A program made the translations under genes and the position numbers. The notes under the pieces were generated by a model that was not told the origin of the DNA, did not search any database, and saw only the letters and a program-made list of their open reading frames with translations. From contig OY762941.1 of the NCBI GenBank assembly GCA_963666995.1, positions 2,232,001 through 2,296,000 on the forward strand: DNA of 64,000 bases. Reading direction: 5' to 3'. Shown piece after piece: positions 27,279-36,085 of this stretch; position 1 is the stretch's first letter, and every line of letters starts with the position of its first letter. This DNA comes from Syntrophobacter sp963666995 (GTDB lineage Bacteria; Desulfobacterota; Syntrophobacteria; Syntrophobacterales; Syntrophobacteraceae).

Positions 27279-27485
27279 TCAGTACCGGCCGCACCCGCCC
27301 TTCGGAAGAGATCTCCGTGATCCGCGGTTGGAAAGAAGAGCAATCCTGGGATCACGGGGAACCGTCACGCGAGCCTCCTGGAGACGATATCCGCGGAGAT
27401 TTTCCCCGGTAAGTGCCTCCACCAGGTGCGAAACAAGCGACACCAGATCATCGACCATTTTATCGAATCTTTCAGCTAACACCAT
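27279..27485 (-). CDS. Small protein with very strong Shine-Dalgarno
   Basis: The 68-residue frame starts MVLAERFDKMVDDLVSLVSH and continues as an amphipathic helix (LVEALTGENLRG), then a basic tail. The ATG at 27485 is preceded by AGGAGGTA (27491-27498 on the complement) at 7-base spacing, one of the best ribosome-binding sites in the window. No family is recognised. The helix could bind membrane or a partner protein. The rest of the 27156-27931 gap shows no other supported gene. Confidence 0.5.
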   Translation of the reverse strand: MVLAERFDKMVDDLVSLVSHLVEALTGENLRGYRLQEARVTVPRDPRIALLSNRGSRRSLPKGGCGRY

Positions 27486-27931
27486 GTGATTACCTCCTGT
27501 CGAGTTGCATTCGTTGCTGAGAAGTTAACCACTCTATCGGGAGGATGGAATTGCCGCTGGGATCTTTTTTGACGGAAGAATCATTCCGGCAAGCCATGGT
27601 GGTCGTTGCAGGCGGGTCTCTTATCGTGAATACGCCGGGGAGTCCAAAGCAGGTGATCCGGAAAAGGGGTAAAAGATGCGGAAGCCAGGGGGCGGGGGCG
27701 ACCTGGCTTCCCAAAACCATAGGGCGTAACGAAGAGGTTGGGTTGGGTTGTAGGTGGGCTACTCTGGGAAGCGATGATAGCAGTATTCTAAGGGGATGAA
27801 ATCGGGTCTTTCATGTATTTTTGAAATGAAAAGACTGTATTCGCTTGAAAAATTAGGTAGTAATTCATGTAATAGGGCTGGGCTTCCCTGCCGCGTGTCG
27901 ATCTCGAAGTGTTTGATTGGAGGCAAGACCA

Positions 27932-28516
27932 ATGGCTCGTTCAATCGTGGTGACGGTCCTGATCGCCATCTGCCTTTGCAGTTGCGCGACGGTACCCGTA
28001 AAGGATCCGGAGGCGGAAGCCAAAGTGGTCGATGCAAACGGTGCCCTGGATTCCCTGAATGTGCAGATCGCGCAGTTTTATGATGATCTTCGAACGGTCA
28101 CGCAGGAAATCGCGGCGCTTCAGAACCGCCCCGGGTGGCCCGATCTGGAAAAGATCATCGCCGATACACCTTCCATCAAAAGCCTGGAAGGTGACCTCGA
28201 AGAGGAGTCGCGCAACAACCCTCAACTGGCCGAATGGAGCAGACAGTGGAACGAACCGTGGCAGCCTCCGGTTTCGACCTACATGAAACTGGCCGACAAG
28301 TGCATCATCCTGGAGGCGCGGCGGCTTGCCCTGCGGGAGCGTTTGTTCGTGGTCGAAGCCAAGTTCATCGAGGCAACTCTGACAATGTCCTCCAGCAACT
28401 TCAAGGAAGCGAAGTCGCTTTATTCGGTCGTGGATATACTGGGAAGGTCCGAGAGTGAACTGGATTCCTTCTCGACGAACGCGATAGGCCTCTACAAGAC
28501 GGGCGTTCAGGACTGA
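27932..28516 (+). CDS. Predicted lipoprotein, mostly helical
   Basis: The 194-residue protein has a short signal peptide with lipobox LCSC (Cys about 16). The mature part is acidic and helical (DSLNVQIAQFYDDLRTVTQEIAAL, LEARRLALRERLFVVEAKFIEA), consistent with a periplasmic coiled-coil scaffold. The ATG at 27932 follows TTGGAGG. The function is unknown and there is no co-transcribed neighbour. Confidence 0.75.
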   Translation: MARSIVVTVLIAICLCSCATVPVKDPEAEAKVVDANGALDSLNVQIAQFYDDLRTVTQEIAALQNRPGWPDLEKIIADTPSIKSLEGDLEEESRNNPQLAEWSRQWNEPWQPPVSTYMKLADKCIILEARRLALRERLFVVEAKFIEATLTMSSSNFKEAKSLYSVVDILGRSESELDSFSTNAIGLYKTGVQD

Positions 28517-28952
28517 TCGTGAGTGAATATTGAAGGCACAGAGATGATTTTGTCTTTAGAGACGCTCGCATACTGCCGAATTTCTACAGTGATTGACCCG
28601 TTATCGACGGAAGATTGACAAATTATTCAGCCGGTAACCGGTAATAAGGATACTGCGATACGGCCCGCCCCTGCCGGACCATGCTCGTGTCCGTGATTCC
28701 GTGGGCTCATTTCCCGCGCCGATCGCCTCCAGATATTCGCAACTGAAAAATGAGGCAGAACATGACAGTGTTCGAAACGCCTTATTTCTCTCCTCTCCAT
28801 GCTGACCGGAGACATCGAAGTTCCAGGATGGCGCTCTTGATGGGCACCAGTTCACTTTGCGTTCAGGAAGATCCCGCGGTGCGGAGAATTTTCGTTCTAT
28901 CCCATTGAAATGAGCGCGGGAGTTCTTATAACTGTTGAACTGAGGAATCCCA
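28517..28952. other. Gene-free stretch before the PilZ gene
   Basis: No supported gene or structured RNA is seen in these 436 bases. A frame on the minus strand (28601-29056) runs antisense into the PilZ gene and is not coding-like. Confidence 0.35.
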
Positions 28953-29387
28953 ATGATCGAACAGGGAAAATCTGAACAACGCAGAAGGGTTCCGGAAAAG
29001 GGTCGGAAAAGGGCCGCGGAATTGAGGAAGAACAAACGGTTCCGGACGAACGGCAATGCACGTGCCGCCTTTTACGCTTCCCCGGAGGACTTCGTCAAGC
29101 TCGGCCAGATACTGGACATCAGCCTGGGCGGCCTTGCCATTCGCTACGTTACGTTCGGAGAACCGACCGCGGACGACGTGGAGGTTGAATTGTTCGGGTC
29201 TTCCGGCCCGAGCCGGCAACTTGGCAAACTGCCCTGCAGGATAGTCTATGATTATGAGTTGTATGACGAATCCTGGGGCGTTCTGCAGGTTCGGCGTTGC
29301 GGACTCCAATTCGGGGACCTCTCCAGCGGGCAACTCGATCAGGTCCAGTCCTTTATCGAAACCAATGCAACAGAGGACGAGGCCTGA
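28953..29387 (+). CDS. PilZ domain protein (probable c-di-GMP receptor)
   Basis: The 144-residue cytoplasmic protein has both c-di-GMP-binding motifs of PilZ: R25-x3-R29 in LRKNKRFR and D55-x-S57-x2-G60 in ILDISLGGLAIRY. A single PilZ beta-barrel follows (CRIVYDYELYDES, RRCGLQFGDLS), ending in an amphipathic helix. It likely reads c-di-GMP and alters motility, attachment or envelope activity through an unknown partner. GAGGA precedes the ATG. Confidence 0.88.
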   Translation: MIEQGKSEQRRRVPEKGRKRAAELRKNKRFRTNGNARAAFYASPEDFVKLGQILDISLGGLAIRYVTFGEPTADDVEVELFGSSGPSRQLGKLPCRIVYDYELYDESWGVLQVRRCGLQFGDLSSGQLDQVQSFIETNATEDEA

Positions 29388-29517
29388 TAGGCTTGCGGGG
29401 TAAGTCCGACAGTTGAGGACAGTGACTTTCTACTAACGAAAGGGTATGTGGAGCGCCCGAAGGACAACGATCAGGTGCTCCGAGCCTGCGCACATGATTT
29501 TTCGAGGAGAATGGAAT

Positions 29518-30033
29518 ATGGCCGAACGACCAGGCGCTGTTACGATCAATGGTGCCCCACTGACTCTGGTGGGCAATGAGGTGAAACCGGGAGACAAGGC
29601 TCCCGAGTTCGAAGTACTTGACAATGGTCTTTCCCCGGTAAAGTTCAGCTCGTATCTCGGAAAGACGGTCGTGCTTTCTTCCGTACCGTCCCTCGACACG
29701 CCGGTGTGCGATCTTGAAACGAGAAGATTCAACGAGGAGGCGGCGAAACTCGGCAGCGACGTGTCGATACTCACCATCAGCATGGACCTTCCATTTGCCC
29801 AGAAACGTTGGTGCGGAGCTGCAGGAGTAAATAACGTCACGACCCTCTCCGACCACCGGGATGCTTCCTTCGGTCTTTCCTGGGGCGTTCTGATCAAGGA
29901 ACTCCGTCTGCTGGCAAGAGCCGTTTTCGTTGTGGACCGCAAAGGAATCATCCGCCACGTCGATCTCGTCAATGAAATCACTCATGAACCCGATTATGAG
30001 ACAATCCTGAAAGCCGTGTCCAAGAGTCTGTAA
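29518..30033 (+). CDS. tpx: Thiol peroxidase Tpx (2-Cys peroxiredoxin)
   Basis: The 171-residue peroxiredoxin has the family opening (VTINGAPLTLVGNEVKPGDKAPEF), peroxidatic Cys64 in PSLDTPVCDLETRRFN and resolving Cys99 in KRWCGAAGV. It reduces hydroperoxides, using thioredoxin for recycling, and is the usual oxidative-stress peroxidase of anaerobes. The ATG at 29518 is preferred because GAGGAGA precedes it. Upstream in-frame codons lack family similarity. Confidence 0.96.
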   Translation: MAERPGAVTINGAPLTLVGNEVKPGDKAPEFEVLDNGLSPVKFSSYLGKTVVLSSVPSLDTPVCDLETRRFNEEAAKLGSDVSILTISMDLPFAQKRWCGAAGVNNVTTLSDHRDASFGLSWGVLIKELRLLARAVFVVDRKGIIRHVDLVNEITHEPDYETILKAVSKSL

Positions 30034-30277
30034 AATCGAAGGCTCCCCCTGCGCTTTCGGCCGTACGAACGCAGGATGGGGGCCTTGCCACCGACCGGCC
30101 TCACTTGATACCATTTGCGTTCAAGGAATAACAAACGAAGTTTTTCAAGAGCGTGGGGAACTGCGTCCCCACACCCCACGCCGCTTTGCGGTTTTTCTGC
30201 GGGGGTGCGGGGCAACAGCCTCTGCCTGTTCTCACGTCCTGAACGGTTGCTCTCCCTCGGAGTCGCAGAGAGTTCCG

Positions 30278-30502
30278 TCAGTGAACGATAGCCTTCCCGA
30301 TTATGACCGCTCCGATGAGGATGGCGGCCCACTTGAGAATAGTGTACAACCTCGTCGCTTTCGGTCCCATATTGCCTTCCCAGGAGCAAGCTTTAGCGGT
30401 GCACCTGTAACGGTGGGAAGGAAAGATGACGCCTCGAATTCTATCCACGGTGCGGCGGTGTATTCTCGTGGCCCGTGAACCGCACGCCGGGCAGTGGGGC
30501 AT
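30278..30502 (-). CDS. Small zinc-ribbon membrane protein
   Basis: The 74-residue protein starts MPHCPACGSRATRIHRRTVD. C4, C7, C34 and C39 form a zinc-ribbon, followed by a basic linker and one C-terminal membrane helix (LKWAAILIGAVIIGKAIV). GAGGAGG at 6-base spacing fixes the ATG at 30502. An upstream in-frame extension has no merit. It probably sits in the inner membrane with the ribbon in the cytoplasm. The function is unknown. Confidence 0.7.
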   Translation of the reverse strand: MPHCPACGSRATRIHRRTVDRIRGVIFPSHRYRCTAKACSWEGNMGPKATRLYTILKWAAILIGAVIIGKAIVH

Positions 30503-30946
30503 GTTAACCTCCTCGACACAAAAACTGCGGGCAGCTTCCTGACCCGCCATGACAGTCCTTCCTGCAAACGATACGCCGCTGCGAAGGGGAGCCGACGGGG
30601 AGTTGCGCGCCGCCCAAAAATTATAAACGAGCTGGGGGGAGAGGAAAATCAAGCTCCAAATGATGCTTTCAACACTTCAGTATATTACTCTCAACTCTGA
30701 AGGTCTCAACTAAAAAAGCGATCCGTTTCAGTTCGTTTCGGAAGGGGCGCAGTCCGCTTTTGCCTGATCTCAGGTCCCATTGCGGAGCATCCATCCAAGC
30801 TTCCTCCCGAGCGCCGTCGTCCCAACTCTCCGAAACCACACCTCAGTAGACTTTGCGACCACGACCGCAGGTGCGGAAACGGACGTGACTTGCGGTCTCC
30901 GACCTTTGGCGATGGTGCTTTTCGCGGGTTTGCATCACGATCGAAG

Positions 30947-30974
30947 TTGCATTCAAGCGTCACTTGAATATAAT
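30947..30974 (+). promoter_or_regulatory. Candidate sigma-70 promoter of the DUF1573 gene
   Basis: TTGCAT (30947-30952) and a perfect TATAAT (30969-30974) are 16 bases apart. Transcription would start near 30981, about 47 bases before the ATG at 31028. Confidence 0.5.
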
Positions 30975-31027
30975 ACACGATTTGATGAAGGCTGGATTTT
31001 AATGTGAGAAGGTCAGGTGGGAACCCT

Positions 31028-31591
31028 ATGAGACGGCATGTGAATCATGAGGGAAATGGCAAGGGAATGAATGGGTGCTATTTAGTGCTGATTTGTATCC
31101 TGGTTTCATTTTTCCTCACAGGTTGTGCATACACCAGTGATACGTTCCGGAACATGCTGGTATTCTTGCATATCCAGAAAGCTCAGAATCAGGAGTCCGG
31201 GGCCGGCGTATGCTTGCTGGATCCGACCGCCAACATTCACCCGGATAAATCACCGGCGGCGGCTGATCCCGAAAAGGCTCCGTCAGTCCAGGTTGCTGAG
31301 ACCAGCTATGATTTCGGAGTGGTCAAGGAGGACGGGGAGTTTGTCCACCGTTTCAGTGTCAGAAACGTCGGCAAGGCGGTTCTGCGCATCAAGAAGATCC
31401 TTCCCGGCTGAGGACTCAGCGTCGCCCACTTCGACAGGGCAATCCCTCCGGGCGGAGAGGGTACGATAACTTTGAGGCTGAATCCGAGAAGCTGTAATGC
31501 GGAGATGAAAAAATCGACCGTCGTGACCTGTAACGACCCCGCACAACCATATTTCATTCTCATCGTTCAGGGACGTCCAAGCGCCGGATAA
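31028..31591 (+). CDS. DUF1573 lipoprotein read through an in-frame UGA (selenocysteine candidate or nonsense mutant)
   Basis: The first 127 codons encode a signal peptide with lipobox FLTGC and the start of a DUF1573 beta-sandwich (SYDFGVVKEDGEFVHRFSVRN, VGKAVLRIKKILPG). TGA follows at 31409-31411. The same frame then runs 59 codons to TAA at 31591, reading GLSVAHFDRAIPPGGEGTI and ending CNDPAQPYFILIVQG, the rest of the domain. DUF1573 proteins usually have a CGC motif at this point, so UGA replaces a Cys codon at residue 128. If UGA is a stop, the product is 31028-31411 and lacks half its domain. No textbook SECIS is evident; the best local stem is GCCC/GGGC 13-29 bases after UGA. Confidence 0.65.
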
Positions 31592-31889
31592 AGACAACGC
31601 CGCAGATGCGCCGTCACGGGTTCCGATGGTTCCAGCCCCGGGCCTTCCCCGGCATTGCCGCCGGGAGGCAGGTATCGTCTGCGCGATTGCTTGACGGGGA
31701 TGGCATTGGCTCAATCCTATTGCTGTATCGCTGCGTTAACCGAAATGAAGGCCCCTTTGCGGCCGGTTTTACTCTTTTTCCATGGTTAGATTTTCAGTTT
31801 TGTACTAAAATACCGCCATGCGGTGAATCTTCACACTTCCAAACGATTTCGTTCGGGCAAATCACTGTCCGCAATCAGGAGAGTTCAAA

Positions 31890-32573
31890 ATGACTATGAC
31901 CAAAGCGACCAATATTACATGGCACCGAAGCCAGGTGTCGCGGGGTGAGCGCGAGGCCATCCTCAATCACAAGGGCTGCACGGTCTGGCTGACCGGTCTT
32001 CCCTCTTCCGGCAAGAGCACGACTGCTTTCGCTCTCGAATACGAACTCACGATGCGCGGCTGCATCTCCTATGTCCTCGACGGGGACAACGTCCGGCACG
32101 GACTGAACAAGAATCTGGGTTTTTCCGCACAGGACCGTGAAGAGAATATCAGGCGTATTGGAGAGGTGGCGAGACTCTTTGCGGATGCGGGCGTCATTGT
32201 TATCGCGAGTTTCATTTCTCCTTATCGGAAGGAACGCGACCTCGCGCGCCGAATCCACGAAGAATCCGGTCTCCCCTTTATCGAGGTGTTTATGGCTACC
32301 CCGGTGGAGGTATGTGAGCACCGCGATCCGAAATCCCTTTACAAGAAGGCGCGCCTTGGAGAACTCAAGGGTTTCACCGGCGTTGACGACCCTTATGAAA
32401 TGCCGGAGAAGGCGGAATTGACGGTAAGTGCCGAAGGGGAAGCCCCCGAAGAAATTGTCGCCAGGATTCTGCCGCTGCTCATGAAAAGAGAGGTAATCCG
32501 GGAAGGTTTGCAGAACGATGTCGAACAATCCGTTTCGGCGTCCACTTTGCTCGCTCAGGGGGCGAAGACGTGA
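31890..32573 (+). CDS. cysC: Adenylylsulfate kinase (APS kinase)
   Basis: The 227-residue kinase phosphorylates APS to PAPS. It has P-loop GLPSSGKST (36-44), the DGDNVRHGLNKNLGFS element, QDREENIRRIGEVARLF, the IASFISPYRKERD loop and the late KGFTGVDDPYE motif, all in family order. A C-terminal extension of about 30 residues is not part of the core. No sulfurylase or reductase gene is adjacent, so PAPS may serve sulfation rather than assimilation, but this is inference. The strong terminator just downstream shows it is a monocistronic unit. Confidence 0.95.
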   Translation: MTMTKATNITWHRSQVSRGEREAILNHKGCTVWLTGLPSSGKSTTAFALEYELTMRGCISYVLDGDNVRHGLNKNLGFSAQDREENIRRIGEVARLFADAGVIVIASFISPYRKERDLARRIHEESGLPFIEVFMATPVEVCEHRDPKSLYKKARLGELKGFTGVDDPYEMPEKAELTVSAEGEAPEEIVARILPLLMKREVIREGLQNDVEQSVSASTLLAQGAKT

Positions 32574-32603
32574 ACCTGCCGATGATCTAAGGATGCATTT
32601 TAT

Positions 32604-32635
32604 CGGGGGACTTCGATCGGTCCCCCGTTGTTTTT
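32604..32635 (+). terminator. Rho-independent terminator of cysC
   Basis: CGGGGGAC (32604-32611) pairs with GTCCCCCG (32620-32627) across an 8-base loop, and TTGTTTTT follows. It lies 30 bases after the cysC stop. The rest of the gap to 32893 shows no gene. Confidence 0.92.
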
Positions 32636-32893
32636 CACGGCAGGCGCCCACCCCTTCTCCTGTCGCCCAGCCTTGTGCTCCCTTTTTCCCACAGCCTCGA
32701 CCCGATCTGCGGCTTCTTCGTTTCCTTTCGGCGTTACGTCTGAAAAATTCCTGAGAACCGAAGTACTCGCACCTGCTCCCATTATTGAATAAGTCTGCGT
32801 GACACCTTTCAGTTGATGCTTTAACTTGTCGATAATGAAAATGAGAAAGCACACTTGTTCCTTTCGTTAACAACCCTGGTCTGGAGGATCATT

Positions 32894-33217
32894 ATGAGAT
32901 GGAGAGTTCTCATCCCGGTGTTGCTGGTGATTCTGATCGGTTCGCCCGTCATCGCAATGGCCGAGTATATTTACGATCTTCGTTGCGGCACGGCGCTTGT
33001 TACGCCGGGCGAAATGGAGAAGAGGGTGTTCGAGAAGTGCGGGGAGCCCACCAACAGACAGGTCCTGCAAGACCAGGGGAGCCCCAGGAATCCCGGCAAT
33101 GCCGTGGGCGTCATTGAAATATGGACATACAACTTTGGAGCGACGGATTACATTTACACCCTCCGCTTTGAAGAGGGAGCGCTAAAGGAAATCATAAGAA
33201 ACGGCCGCGGCTACTGA
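32894..33217 (+). CDS. DUF2845 family exported protein
   Basis: The 107-residue protein has a signal peptide (MRWRVLIPVLLVILIGSPVIAMA). The short mature domain shows the DUF2845 pattern RCGTALVTPGEMEKRVFEKCGEPTNR followed by an IEIWTYNFG beta-hairpin and YTLRFEEGALKEI. Two Cys residues may form a disulfide. It is periplasmic and of unknown function. GGAGGATC precedes the ATG at 32894. It lies 34 bases ahead of the hydrolase gene. Confidence 0.85.
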   Translation: MRWRVLIPVLLVILIGSPVIAMAEYIYDLRCGTALVTPGEMEKRVFEKCGEPTNRQVLQDQGSPRNPGNAVGVIEIWTYNFGATDYIYTLRFEEGALKEIIRNGRGY

Positions 33218-33251
33218 CAGCAGCGCAATCGGGTTGCCCGCTGGAGTGCTC

Positions 33252-33944
33252 ATGTCGACGGATGTGCCCATGAAGAACAGGGTGGTGATTCTCCACGTGG
33301 AAGGGGATGAGCAGGCTTCGGGGATTTTGAGTATCCCGGACCGGTCCACCTCCGCAGGAAGTATCCTCATCGCCCATGGGGCCGGAAACGACATGAATGA
33401 GCCGGTGATTGTCTTTCTGGCGCATTATCTTGCACAGCGGGGCTTCGTGACGCTGCGCTTCAATTTCCCGTACAGTGAGAAGGGCAGGAAAACCGTCGAC
33501 AGCCTCAAAGTGCTTTCCGCCACATTCGACGCCGCGTATGAATTCCTCAGCAGTCTCTCCGAATGCCGGACGGGCAGGATCTACGCGGCCGGCAAGTCCC
33601 TTGGCGGAAGGGTTGCGGCCTCGATGGTCGCTGAAGGCAGGCTTTTGGTGGATCGGCTCATCCTCCTCGGCTACCCTCTCCATGCTCCCGGCCGCAAAGA
33701 GCAGTTGAAGGATGCCGTTTTATTTGAAATTCTTATTCCCATGCTGTTTTTTGCAGGTGCAAAGGACCCCTTTTGCGACCTGGTGCTGCTGAAGGAAGTT
33801 CTGCCGAGACTGCTGGCCTCTTGGGACCTCGATATCATCCCCGACGGCGACCACTCGTTCAAAGTGCCGGTCTCTTCGGGCGTCAGCCAGATCGGGGTCT
33901 ACGAGCGCATCAGCCGCAAGACTTATGATTGGCTGAACGCGTAG
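33252..33944 (+). CDS. Alpha/beta hydrolase of the KANL3/Tex30-like family
   Basis: The 230-residue hydrolase has an oxyanion-side motif AHGAGNDMNEP, nucleophile elbow GKSLGG and catalytic His in DGDHSF. An Asp-bearing loop, GAKDPFCD, supplies the acid. The length and the AHGAG opening match dienelactone-hydrolase-like family members of unknown substrate. It is cytoplasmic. The ATG at 33252 follows TGGAG, and an earlier TTG is less likely. Confidence 0.85.
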   Translation: MSTDVPMKNRVVILHVEGDEQASGILSIPDRSTSAGSILIAHGAGNDMNEPVIVFLAHYLAQRGFVTLRFNFPYSEKGRKTVDSLKVLSATFDAAYEFLSSLSECRTGRIYAAGKSLGGRVAASMVAEGRLLVDRLILLGYPLHAPGRKEQLKDAVLFEILIPMLFFAGAKDPFCDLVLLKEVLPRLLASWDLDIIPDGDHSFKVPVSSGVSQIGVYERISRKTYDWLNA

Positions 33945-33965
33945 AGAACGGGTTCACCAAATATA

Positions 33966-33995
33966 AAAGCCCCGGAACATTGGTCCCGGGGCTTT
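33966..33995. terminator. Bidirectional terminator between hydrolase and fumarase genes
   Basis: AAAGCCCCGG (33966-33975) and CCGGGGCTTT (33986-33995) form a 10-bp stem with A-rich 5' and T-rich 3' flanks. It serves the plus-strand hydrolase ending at 33944 and can stop the convergent fumarase transcript ending at 34073. Confidence 0.85.
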
Positions 33996-34072
33996 GTTTA
34001 TCGGTCCTTGCCTTCCCGGGGGGATCATCCCTGTCCGAGGCGGCGGGGGAAAGGCTTTAGAACGAACGATGC

Positions 34073-35689
34073 CTAGCAGTTAAGCTGCTGAAAGAAGTCG
34101 TTTCCCTTATCATCCACCAGGATGAAAGCGGGGAAGTCCACAACCTCGATCTTCCAGATGGCTTCCATGCCCAATTCAGGGTACTCGAGCACTTCAACCT
34201 TCTTGATGTTCTCCTGTGCGAGCAATGCGGCAGGGCCTCCAATGGACCCGAGATAGAAGCCGCCGTGCTTCTTGCAGGCATCGGTTACGGCCTGGCTTCG
34301 ATTGCCCTTGGCGATCATGATCATTGAACCGCCGTTGGCCTGGAACAAATCGACGTAGGAATCCATGCGGCCTGCCGTGGTAGGCCCGAAGGACCCTGAA
34401 GGCAAGCCCTTGGGCGTCTTGGCCGGCCCGGCGTAATAGATGGGGTGGTCCTTCATGTACTGCGGCATCCCTTCGCCCTTGTCGATCCGCTCCTTCAGTT
34501 TCGCATGAGCGATATCGCGCCCGACGACAATGGTCCCGTTGAGAGACAGTTGGGTGGTGACCGGGTATTTGCTCAGATCGGCAAGAACTTCCTTCATGGG
34601 CCGATTCAGATCGATCTTCACCACGCCGTGCTCGTGCTTTCCGCGGTACTTGTCGGGGATGAAGCGTCCGGGATTCGCTTCCATTTCTTCAACCCAGATG
34701 CCGTCCTTGTTGATCTTTGCCTTGATGTTTCTGTCCGCCGAACAGGAAACACCCATGGCCACGGGACAGGAGGCCCCGTGCCGCGGCAGCCGGACGACAC
34801 GAACGTCCAGGGCGAAATACTTGCCGCCGAACTGCGCGCCGTATCCGCACTTGTAGGCCGCCTGGAGGAGTTTTTCTTCCATCTCGAGATCGCGAAAAGC
34901 CTGGCCGCCCTTATTGCCGGTCGTGGGAAGGGCATCGAGATAACCGGTGGAGGCGAGCTTTACCGTCTTGAGGCATCCTTCCGCGGAAGTCCCGCCGACA
35001 ACGAATGCCAGGTGATAGGGCGGACACGCCGCCGTGCCGAGGGTTTTCATCTTTTCGATCAGGAATTTCTCGAGGCTGACCGGATTCAGCAGGGCCTTGG
35101 TTTCCTGGTAGAGGTAGTTCTTGTTGGCCGATCCCCCGCCTTTTGCCACGAACATGAACTTGTATTCCATGCCTTCGGTTGCATAGAGGTCGATCTGAGC
35201 GGGGAGGTTCGTTCCGGAGTTGATTTCATCGTACAGGTTGAGGGGAATCGTCTGGGAATACCTCATGTTTTCTTCTGTGTAAGTCTTGAAAACCCCTTTT
35301 GAAAGGTATTCTTCATCTTTTGCGCCTGTCCAGACTTGCTGTCCCTTCTTGCCCACGATAGTCGCGGTGCCGGTGTCCTGGCAGAGAGGAAGGACACGCT
35401 TCGCGGATACTTCCGCGTTCCTCAGCAGGGCAATCGCCACCCCGCGATCGTTCGGCGAGGATTCAGGATCCGTCAGGATGGCGGCAACCTTTTCGAGATG
35501 TGCAGGCCGAAGCATGAAGGAAACATCGCTCATGGCGGTGTTGGCCAGCAGTGCCAGTCCCTCGGGATCGACTTTCAGAATTTCTTTTCCATCAAACTTG
35601 GTTACCGATACGTAGTCTTTTGTCAGCAAACGGTATTTGGTTGCATCTTTTCCAAGCGGGAACGGATCCTGGTACATGAATTCTGCCAT
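34073..35689 (-). CDS. Fumarate hydratase, class I, single-chain [4Fe-4S] enzyme
   Basis: The 538-residue enzyme interconverts fumarate and malate. Cluster ligands C103 (LPLCQDTGTAT), C222 (TAACPPYHLA) and C316 (GVSCSADRN) line up with the three ligands of E. coli FumA. The alpha and beta parts are in one chain, and the C-terminal part carries TTAGRMDSYVDLFQ and KGNRSQAV. The oxygen-sensitive cluster suits a strict anaerobe, and in syntrophic propionate oxidation it would work in the methylmalonyl-CoA/C4 segment. The ATG at 35689 follows AGGAG. It is a single-gene unit with its own promoter and terminator. Confidence 0.97.
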   Translation of the reverse strand: MAEFMYQDPFPLGKDATKYRLLTKDYVSVTKFDGKEILKVDPEGLALLANTAMSDVSFMLRPAHLEKVAAILTDPESSPNDRGVAIALLRNAEVSAKRVLPLCQDTGTATIVGKKGQQVWTGAKDEEYLSKGVFKTYTEENMRYSQTIPLNLYDEINSGTNLPAQIDLYATEGMEYKFMFVAKGGGSANKNYLYQETKALLNPVSLEKFLIEKMKTLGTAACPPYHLAFVVGGTSAEGCLKTVKLASTGYLDALPTTGNKGGQAFRDLEMEEKLLQAAYKCGYGAQFGGKYFALDVRVVRLPRHGASCPVAMGVSCSADRNIKAKINKDGIWVEEMEANPGRFIPDKYRGKHEHGVVKIDLNRPMKEVLADLSKYPVTTQLSLNGTIVVGRDIAHAKLKERIDKGEGMPQYMKDHPIYYAGPAKTPKGLPSGSFGPTTAGRMDSYVDLFQANGGSMIMIAKGNRSQAVTDACKKHGGFYLGSIGGPAALLAQENIKKVEVLEYPELGMEAIWKIEVVDFPAFILVDDKGNDFFQQLNC

Positions 35690-35755
35690 TTTTTCACTCC
35701 TTTGCGTGCATTTTCTGATCAACCGGCGAGTGGCATTAATTGAAGTCGGGATTCC

Positions 35756-35783
35756 ATATTATTGGAAAAAAAACTTTTGTCGA
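35756..35783 (-). promoter_or_regulatory. Candidate promoter of the fumarase gene
   Basis: On the minus strand TCGACA (35778-35783) and TAATAT (35756-35761) are 16 bases apart, with a T8 tract in the spacer. Transcription would start near 35749, about 60 bases before the ATG at 35689. Confidence 0.5.
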
Positions 35784-36085
35784 GTGCTGATTCGGTTTAT
35801 CGTCTCTTTTGTTGAATTATGCCCAACTAAAAATGGATTATTGTTCCTTCCTTCACAGCATCTCCGGGACCGGGGCAATCCCAAACCGTCGCCCCTGTTG
35901 ATCCTGCCCACATCAGCGGATGCCGGTGTGACGGCGCATCAACGGGTTCCGGCCCGTTCTGTGCTTGGCCGAAAAGCTTTCGCAGCCGCTCGCTGCGGGA
36001 GGAGTGCCCGGCTCCGCGGGGAGGGAGGAATGCTTGTTCGTGAAAAATATTGCGAATCCTCGAAGGATACATCCGGAGGCGGGGG
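35784..36085. other. Gene-free stretch between fumarase promoter and xthA
   Basis: No supported gene is seen in these roughly 300 bases. The frame that crosses it on the plus strand is antisense to xthA and lacks coding character. Confidence 0.35.

Noticed and set aside
27545..27799. 84-codon plus-strand frame
   Set aside because: GGGAGG directly abuts the ATG with no spacing, and the product has no coherent secondary structure.
31409..31591. Separate downstream gene after the TGA in the DUF1573 region
   Set aside because: No start codon with a ribosome-binding site, and the residues complete the domain begun upstream, so this is one gene interrupted by UGA.
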